Shown: in pieces, positions 58,789 through 64,000 of the stretch
Layout: each line of letters begins with the position of its first letter
Position numbering within the stretch: position 1 is the stretch's first letter
Origin: Fusobacterium sp. IOR10
GTDB lineage: Bacteria; Fusobacteriota; Fusobacteriia; Fusobacteriales; Fusobacteriaceae
DNA length: 64,000 nt
Direction of reading: 5' to 3'
Assembly: GCF_010367435.1 (NCBI RefSeq)
Contig: NZ_WJWY01000001.1
Location: forward strand, 38,540 to 102,539
Program-made: the position numbers and the translations under genes
The notes under the pieces: generated by a model
Seen by the model: the letters and a program-made list of their open reading frames with translations, nothing else
What the model was told of the DNA's origin: nothing
The model's database searches: none

Positions 58789-58821
58789 ATTTTTCGAATA
58801 AATATAATTAGGAGAATAACT

Positions 58822-60732
58822 ATGGCTATATTAAATGTAAATAATTTATACAAAAGCTTTTCTGGAGAGACTATATTTAAAGATTTATCTTTTTCTATAG
58901 ATTCTAAAGATAAAATAGGTTTAATTGGTATGAATGGAGTTGGGAAAACAACTCTTATTAAAATAATTCTAGGACAAGAAATCAATGATGTTAATCCTGA
59001 AACTAATCAAAGGGGAAACATTTCAAAAAAAAACAATTTAAAAATAGGATATCTTTCTCAAAATATAGATATAAATAATAACAATAGTGTTTTTGATGAA
59101 TTAATGCTTGTTTTTAAAAAAATTCTAGATGATTATAACAAGATAACCTCTTTAAATTTAAAAATCTCTCAAGAACCTGATAATTTTGATGAGATTATGG
59201 AAGAACTATCCACTGTAATTTCTCGATATGAGCATAATGAAGGTTATGCAATTGAATATAAAGTAAAACAAATATTACATGGTCTTGGTTTACCAGAAGA
59301 ATTATGGACTCAAAAAATTGAAACTCTTTCTGGTGGTCAGAAATCTAGAGTGGCTCTAAGTAAAATTCTTTTGGAAGAGCCTGAACTTTTGATACTAGAT
59401 GAGCCTACTAACCATTTAGACTTAATAGCCATTGAATGGCTTGAAAAATTTTTAAAAGATTATAATAACTCAGTTATAGTTATTTCCCATGATAGATATT
59501 TTTTAAACAATGTAGTTTCTAAAATATTTGAAATTGAAAATCATTATTTAAAAACATACAGAGGTAATTATGATGACTTTATTATCCAAAAAGAACTTTA
59601 TTTAAGTGGTGCTCTAAAAGCCTTTAATAAAGAACAAGATAAAATTAAAAAAACTGAAGAATATATTCAAAGATATAAAGCTGGAATAAAGTCAAAACAA
59701 GCTAGAGGTCGTCAAAGCTTACTCAATCGTATGGAAAAAATGGAAAATCCTTCTATTGCTCCACGTAAAATGAAACTTAAATTTGAAGTCGAAAAACCAA
59801 GTGCAGATAGGGTCTTAAATATTCGAAATCTTTCAAAATCTTTTGAAGACAACACTCTTTTTTCAGGTGTAAACTTAGATATATTTAAAGGAGAGAGAAT
59901 AGGCCTTATTGGTAAAAATGGAGTAGGGAAATCAACCTTATTAAAAATAATCACTGGGGATATTCCACAAGATTCTGGAGAGATAAAAATTGGAGAAAGA
60001 GTCTCTATTGGTTATTACGATCAAAATCATAAAAACCTTGATTTAAAAGCTAGTATTCTTAATGAATTTATGTTTAACTATCCAATGGGGGAAGAAGATG
60101 TTCGTAAATTAGCTGGAGGTTTTCTTTTTCCTGAAGATGATGTATTTAAAATAATCGGTTCTCTTAGTGGTGGGGAAAGAGCCCGTGTTTCTCTAATGAA
60201 ACTAATCTTAAAAAAATCTAACTTTTTAATATTAGATGAACCAACTAACCATTTGGATATATATTCTAGAGAAATTTTAGAAGAGGCTTTGGAAGAATTT
60301 TCTGGAACCCTTTTAATAGTATCCCATGATAGATATTTTCTTGAAAATGTAACTAACACAATCTATGAAATAAATAATCAAGAAGCTGTTAAATTTTCTG
60401 GAAATTATAGTGAATACTGCAACTTTAAATTAAAAACCTCTCCTAAAAAAAATGTTGAAAAAAATAGTAATTATGAAGAACAAAAAAAAAAAAAAAATAA
60501 AATAGCTTCTCTAGAAAAAAAATCTTCAGACATTGAAAAGAATATTGAATTACTAGATGACAAAAAAAATAACTTAGAGGCTCTTTATGAATCAGCTGGT
60601 AAAAAAAATAATCTAGAAGAATTATTAGAGATTCAAAATAATTTAGATATTCTAGAAAATGATATGCTGTTATCTATGGAGGAATGGGAAAATATAGAAA
60701 CTGAATTAAAAAATTTAAAAAAAACTTTATAA
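58822..60732 (+). CDS. ABC-F family ATPase
   Basis: 636 residues from ATG 58822 (GGAG upstream). Two ATPase domains without membrane segments: Walker A GMNGVGKTT and GKNGVGKST, signatures LSGGQ and LSGGE, and LDEPTNHLD twice. The inter-domain linker is basic and helical (KQARGRQSLLNRMEKM), and the C-terminal 90 residues form a lysine/glutamate-rich coiled coil. Members act on the ribosome (EttA, Uup, YdiF type or antibiotic protection); which one cannot be decided here. Confidence 0.92.
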   Translation: MAILNVNNLYKSFSGETIFKDLSFSIDSKDKIGLIGMNGVGKTTLIKIILGQEINDVNPETNQRGNISKKNNLKIGYLSQNIDINNNNSVFDELMLVFKKILDDYNKITSLNLKISQEPDNFDEIMEELSTVISRYEHNEGYAIEYKVKQILHGLGLPEELWTQKIETLSGGQKSRVALSKILLEEPELLILDEPTNHLDLIAIEWLEKFLKDYNNSVIVISHDRYFLNNVVSKIFEIENHYLKTYRGNYDDFIIQKELYLSGALKAFNKEQDKIKKTEEYIQRYKAGIKSKQARGRQSLLNRMEKMENPSIAPRKMKLKFEVEKPSADRVLNIRNLSKSFEDNTLFSGVNLDIFKGERIGLIGKNGVGKSTLLKIITGDIPQDSGEIKIGERVSIGYYDQNHKNLDLKASILNEFMFNYPMGEEDVRKLAGGFLFPEDDVFKIIGSLSGGERARVSLMKLILKKSNFLILDEPTNHLDIYSREILEEALEEFSGTLLIVSHDRYFLENVTNTIYEINNQEAVKFSGNYSEYCNFKLKTSPKKNVEKNSNYEEQKKKKNKIASLEKKSSDIEKNIELLDDKKNNLEALYESAGKKNNLEELLEIQNNLDILENDMLLSMEEWENIETELKNLKKTL

Positions 60733-60780
60733 ATATAATAAAGTATGATAGAATAATCTCTGCTATATAGACTAAGATAA

Positions 60781-60809
60781 TTGACTTTTATTTATATAAA
60801 AGCTATAAT
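60781..60809 (+). promoter_or_regulatory. Promoter of the str operon
   Basis: TTGACT (60781-60786), 17-bp spacer, perfect TATAAT (60804-60809), about 50 bp before rpsL. Confidence 0.85.
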
Positions 60810-60860
60810 ATTTAAGTTGTATAATTTAATTATAAAATAAAAAATCGGAAGGAGGGTCAA

Positions 60861-61229
60861 ATGCCTACTCTAAATCAATTAGTAAAAAAAGGAAGACAAA
60901 CTTTAGAAGAAACAAGTAAGTCACCAGCATTACAAGGAAACCCACAAAGAAGAGGAGTTTGTGTAAGAGTTTATACTACTACACCTAAAAAACCAAACTC
61001 AGCTTTAAGAAAAGTTGCCAGAGTTAAATTAACAAATGGAATCGAGGTTACTTGTTACATACCAGGTGAAGGACACAATTTACAAGAACATTCAATTGCA
61101 CTTATAAGAGGTGGAAGAACAAAAGATTTACCAGGAGTTAGATACAAAATTATTAGAGGAGCTCTAGATACAGCAGGAGTTAATAATAGAAAACAATCAA
61201 GATCTAAATATGGTGTAAAAAAAGCATAA
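60861..61229 (+). CDS. rpsL: 30S ribosomal protein S12
   Basis: 122 residues. [17 protein letters not shown] retains the lysine whose change gives streptomycin resistance. First gene of rpsL-rpsG-fusA-tuf; GGAGG precedes the ATG. Confidence 0.98.
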   Translation: MPTLNQLVKKGRQTLEETSKSPALQGNPQRRGVCVRVYTTTPKKPNSALRKVARVKLTNGIEVTCYIPGEGHNLQEHSIALIRGGRTKDLPGVRYKIIRGALDTAGVNNRKQSRSKYGVKKA

Positions 61230-61264
61230 TAATTTATAAAAATTAAGGAGGTGAACAGTTTAAT

Positions 61265-61735
61265 ATGTCAAGAAGAAGAGCAGCAGTAAAAAGAGATGTA
61301 TTACCTGATTCTAGATATAACGATAAGGTAGTAACTAAAACTATAAATGCATTAATGGTAGATGGTAAAAAATCTTTATCTGAATCTATATTTTATTCAG
61401 CAATGGATTTAATTAAAGAAAAAACTGGTAAAGAGGGGTACGACGTTTTCAAACAAGCAATGGAAAACATTAAACCTCAAGTTGAAGTAAGATCTAGAAG
61501 AATTGGTGGAGCAACTTATCAAGTTCCTACTGAAGTTAGATTGGAAAGACAACAAACTTTAGCATTAAGATGGTTAAAAGCTTTTACTAGAGCTAGAAAA
61601 GAATATGGTATGGTAGAAAAATTAGCAGCTGAATTAACTGCAGCAGCAAATAATGAAGGCGCAACTATGAAGAAAAAAGAAGATACTTATAGAATGGCTG
61701 AAGCTAACAGAGCTTTCGCACACTATAAATATTAA
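61265..61735 (+). CDS. rpsG: 30S ribosomal protein S7
   Basis: 156 residues; [20 protein letters not shown] opening, [18 protein letters not shown] and a C-terminal FAHYKY. Organises the 3' domain of 16S rRNA. Confidence 0.97.
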   Translation: MSRRRAAVKRDVLPDSRYNDKVVTKTINALMVDGKKSLSESIFYSAMDLIKEKTGKEGYDVFKQAMENIKPQVEVRSRRIGGATYQVPTEVRLERQQTLALRWLKAFTRARKEYGMVEKLAAELTAAANNEGATMKKKEDTYRMAEANRAFAHYKY

Positions 61736-61769
61736 TTTAGCGTAATTTTATATCAAGGAGGATTACTAA

Positions 61770-63845
61770 ATGGCTAGACAAGTTTCATTAGACATGACTA
61801 GAAACATTGGTATAATGGCTCACATTGATGCTGGTAAAACTACTACTACAGAAAGAATTCTTTTCTATACAGGAGTTAACCATAACATCGGAGAAGTTCA
61901 TGATGGAGCAGCAACTATGGACTGGATGGAGCAAGAGCAGGAAAGAGGTATTACTATAACTTCTGCTGCTACAACATGTTTCTGGAAAAAACACAGAATA
62001 AATATAATAGACACACCAGGACACGTGGACTTTACTGTTGAGGTTGAAAGATCTTTAAGAGTTCTTGATGGTGCTGTTGCAGTTTTCTCTGCAGTTGATG
62101 GTGTTCAACCACAATCTGAAACTGTTTGGAGACAAGCTGACAAATATGAAGTACCAAGAGTGGCTTTCTTTAATAAAATGGATAGAGTTGGAGCAGATTT
62201 TAAAATGTGCGTAAACGATATCAGAGAAAAATTAGGAGCTAACCCTGTTCCTCTTCAACTACCTATTGGTGCTGAAGAAAATTTTGAAGGAATTGTAGAT
62301 TTGATCAAAATGAAAGAAATTGTTTATCTTGATGAAATCGGAGCTAATATTGAAGAAAGAGAAATTAGAGCTGAACTACTAGATGAAGCTACTCAAATGA
62401 GAGAAGAATTAGTAGAAGCTGTTGCTGAATGTGACGATGCTCTAATGGAAAAATACTTAGCTGAAGAAGAAATTTCAGTTGATGAAATTAAAGTTGCTTT
62501 AAGAGCAGGAACTATTGGAAACATTATCATTCCTGTACTTTGTGGAACTGCATTTAAAAATAAAGGAATTCAACCATTACTAGATGTAATAATTGATTTT
62601 ATGCCTGCACCTACTCAAAAAGGTTGCATTGTTGGACATAATCCTAAAAACTTAGAAGAAGTTGTTAAATTGGAAATATCTGATGAAGCACCTTTCTCTG
62701 CTTTAGCTTTTAAAGTTATGACAGATCCTTTTGTAGGAAGATTAACTTTCTTTAGAGTTTACTCTGGAATAGCTAACAAAGGATCATATGTATTAAACTC
62801 TACTAAGGGTAAAAAAGAAAGAATGGGTAGACTTCTTCAAATGCACGCTAATAAAAGAGCAGAAGAAGATGTAGTTTATTGTGGAGATATAGCTGCAGTT
62901 GTAGGATTAAAAGATACAACTACTGGAGATACTTTATGTAGTGCTGAATCTCCTATAATTCTTGAAAAAATGGAATTCCCTGAACCAGTTATTTCTGTTG
63001 CAGTTGAACCAAAAACTAAAGCTGACCAAGAAAAAATGGGAATTGCTTTAGCTAAACTTGCAGAAGAAGATCCTACATTTAGAGTTAAATCTGATGAAGA
63101 AACAGGACAAACTATTATTTCTGGAATGGGTGAACTTCACTTAGATATAATTGTTGATAGAATGAGAAGAGAATTTAATGTTGAATCAACTGTTGGAAAA
63201 CCTCAAGTTGCTTATAGAGAAACTATCACTGCTTCTACTGAAAAAGAAGTTAAATATGCTAAGCAATCAGGTGGTAAAGGACAATATGGACACGTTAAAA
63301 TCAAAATCGAACCTATTGAAGACAAAGATTTCGAATTTGTTAACGCTATTTCAGGAGGATCTATTCCTAGAGAATATATTCCTGCTGTTGAAAAAGGATG
63401 TAGAGAAGCACTTGAAAATGGTGTTGTTGCAGGATATCCTTTAGTTGGTGTTAAAGTTACATTATATGATGGATCTTACCATGAAGTGGATTCATCTGAA
63501 ATGGCATTTAAAATAGCTGGTTCAATGGCTATGAAACAAGGTGCTGCTTTATGTAAACCTGCTATATTAGAACCTTTATTCAAAGTGGAAGTTACTACTC
63601 CAGAAGAATATATGGGAGATATTATAGGAGATATCAACTCTAGAAGAGGTATGATAGGTGGAATGACTGATAGAAACGGTGCTAAAATAATTGACGCTAA
63701 AATCCCTCTATCAGAAATGTTTGGTTATGCAACTGACTTAAGATCTAAATCTCAAGGAAGAGCTAACTACGCAATGGAATTTGAAAAATATATTCAAGTA
63801 CCTAGAACTATTCAAGAAGCTATAAAAGAAGAAAGAGGAAGATAA
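61770..63845 (+). CDS. fusA: Elongation factor G
   Basis: 691 residues. GTPase motifs [20 protein letters not shown] and NKMDR, followed by domains II-V ending in the [20 protein letters not shown] motif. Drives translocation. Third gene of the str operon. Confidence 0.98.
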   Translation: MARQVSLDMTRNIGIMAHIDAGKTTTTERILFYTGVNHNIGEVHDGAATMDWMEQEQERGITITSAATTCFWKKHRINIIDTPGHVDFTVEVERSLRVLDGAVAVFSAVDGVQPQSETVWRQADKYEVPRVAFFNKMDRVGADFKMCVNDIREKLGANPVPLQLPIGAEENFEGIVDLIKMKEIVYLDEIGANIEEREIRAELLDEATQMREELVEAVAECDDALMEKYLAEEEISVDEIKVALRAGTIGNIIIPVLCGTAFKNKGIQPLLDVIIDFMPAPTQKGCIVGHNPKNLEEVVKLEISDEAPFSALAFKVMTDPFVGRLTFFRVYSGIANKGSYVLNSTKGKKERMGRLLQMHANKRAEEDVVYCGDIAAVVGLKDTTTGDTLCSAESPIILEKMEFPEPVISVAVEPKTKADQEKMGIALAKLAEEDPTFRVKSDEETGQTIISGMGELHLDIIVDRMRREFNVESTVGKPQVAYRETITASTEKEVKYAKQSGGKGQYGHVKIKIEPIEDKDFEFVNAISGGSIPREYIPAVEKGCREALENGVVAGYPLVGVKVTLYDGSYHEVDSSEMAFKIAGSMAMKQGAALCKPAILEPLFKVEVTTPEEYMGDIIGDINSRRGMIGGMTDRNGAKIIDAKIPLSEMFGYATDLRSKSQGRANYAMEFEKYIQVPRTIQEAIKEERGR

Positions 63846-63892
63846 GCTCTTCTTTAATAAAATTTAAAATAAGAAAAATTTAGGAGGACAAA

Positions 63893-64000
63893 ATGGCAAA
63901 AGCAAAATTTGACAGAAGTAAAACCCATGTAAATATTGGTACAATAGGACATGTCGATCACGGTAAAACAACTACAACAGCAGCAATCTCAAAGGTACTA
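63893..64000 (+). CDS. tuf: Elongation factor Tu (3' truncated by window)
   Basis: 36 codons present to the window edge. [21 protein letters not shown] is followed by the P-loop [18 protein letters not shown] lies 7 bp before the ATG. Fourth gene of the str operon. Confidence 0.96.
   Translation, partial: MAKAKFDRSKTHVNIGTIGHVDHGKTTTTAAISKVL

Noticed and set aside
58671..58821. Replication origin at the strand switch
   Set aside because: No DnaA-box-like cluster and no dnaA or dnaN nearby.
58651..58821. Longer N-terminus for the ABC-F protein starting at 58651
   Set aside because: It would cross the promoter and overlap the divergent lipoprotein gene; the ATG at 58822 has a ribosome binding site and gives the usual family start.

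Overview
The window is AT-rich bacterial chromosome with dense, mostly co-directional housekeeping operons. Strong GGAGG ribosome binding sites, many GTG and TTG starts, AGA as the usual arginine codon, an Rnf complex, DisA and an S14 without zinc cysteines point to an anaerobic low-GC bacterium. The mix fits Fusobacteriota (Fusobacterium/Cetobacterium/Ilyobacter type) best. This assignment is an inference from gene content; a clostridial host is the main alternative.

Layout. Positions 1-942 hold the 3' part of a Na+:serine/threonine symporter gene (sstT), followed by a terminator, a 450-bp gap and one orphan gene (1395-1736) with foreign-looking codons. From 1.8 to 58.7 kb every gene is on the minus strand. 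In map order these are: rplM-rpsI; an operon running fabD-acpP-fabF-rnc-radical SAM-rng-coaD-radA-disA-Cys-cluster gene, with yceD-rpmF and plsX-fabH just upstream; ychF; the fused S10-spc ribosomal operon (rpsJ to secY); rnfCDGEAB; the cluster yaaA-recF-DUF721-gyrB-gyrA-USP-like-phosphodiesterase-pheS-pheT-sdaA-pth; birA with an ArsB/NhaD-type carrier and a PTS-EIIA/CBS protein; and a long run LysM lipoprotein-rpoN-coaE-U32-pgpA-cinA-XRE/cupin-DAK2/DegV. At 58.7 kb the strand switches: an ABC-F gene and the str operon (rpsL-rpsG-fusA-tuf) lie on the plus strand, with tuf cut by the window edge.

How the genes fit together. Serine uptake by Na+ symport (SstT), its deamination to pyruvate (SdaA), Rnf-driven ion pumping and an ArsB/NhaD-type carrier form a coherent amino-acid-fermenting theme with ion-gradient energetics. 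Lipid synthesis (PlsX, FabH, FabD, ACP, FabF, PgpA, and a FakA/FakB-like fusion for exogenous fatty acids) is also well represented.

Most of the window is ordinary. The points most worth a second look are a Cys-cluster gene split by an in-frame TGA at a position where its family has an aromatic residue; a LysM lipoprotein built on a 5'-nucleotidase-like fold that has lost its metal ligands; a DAK2-DegV fusion beside an XRE-cupin regulator; an EIIA-CBS protein beside an ion carrier; a 10-bp tandem repeat at the plsX/fabH junction; a palindrome on the fabD promoter; and a structured gap inside the S10 operon. I see no CRISPR array, insertion sequence, prophage, tRNA or rRNA.
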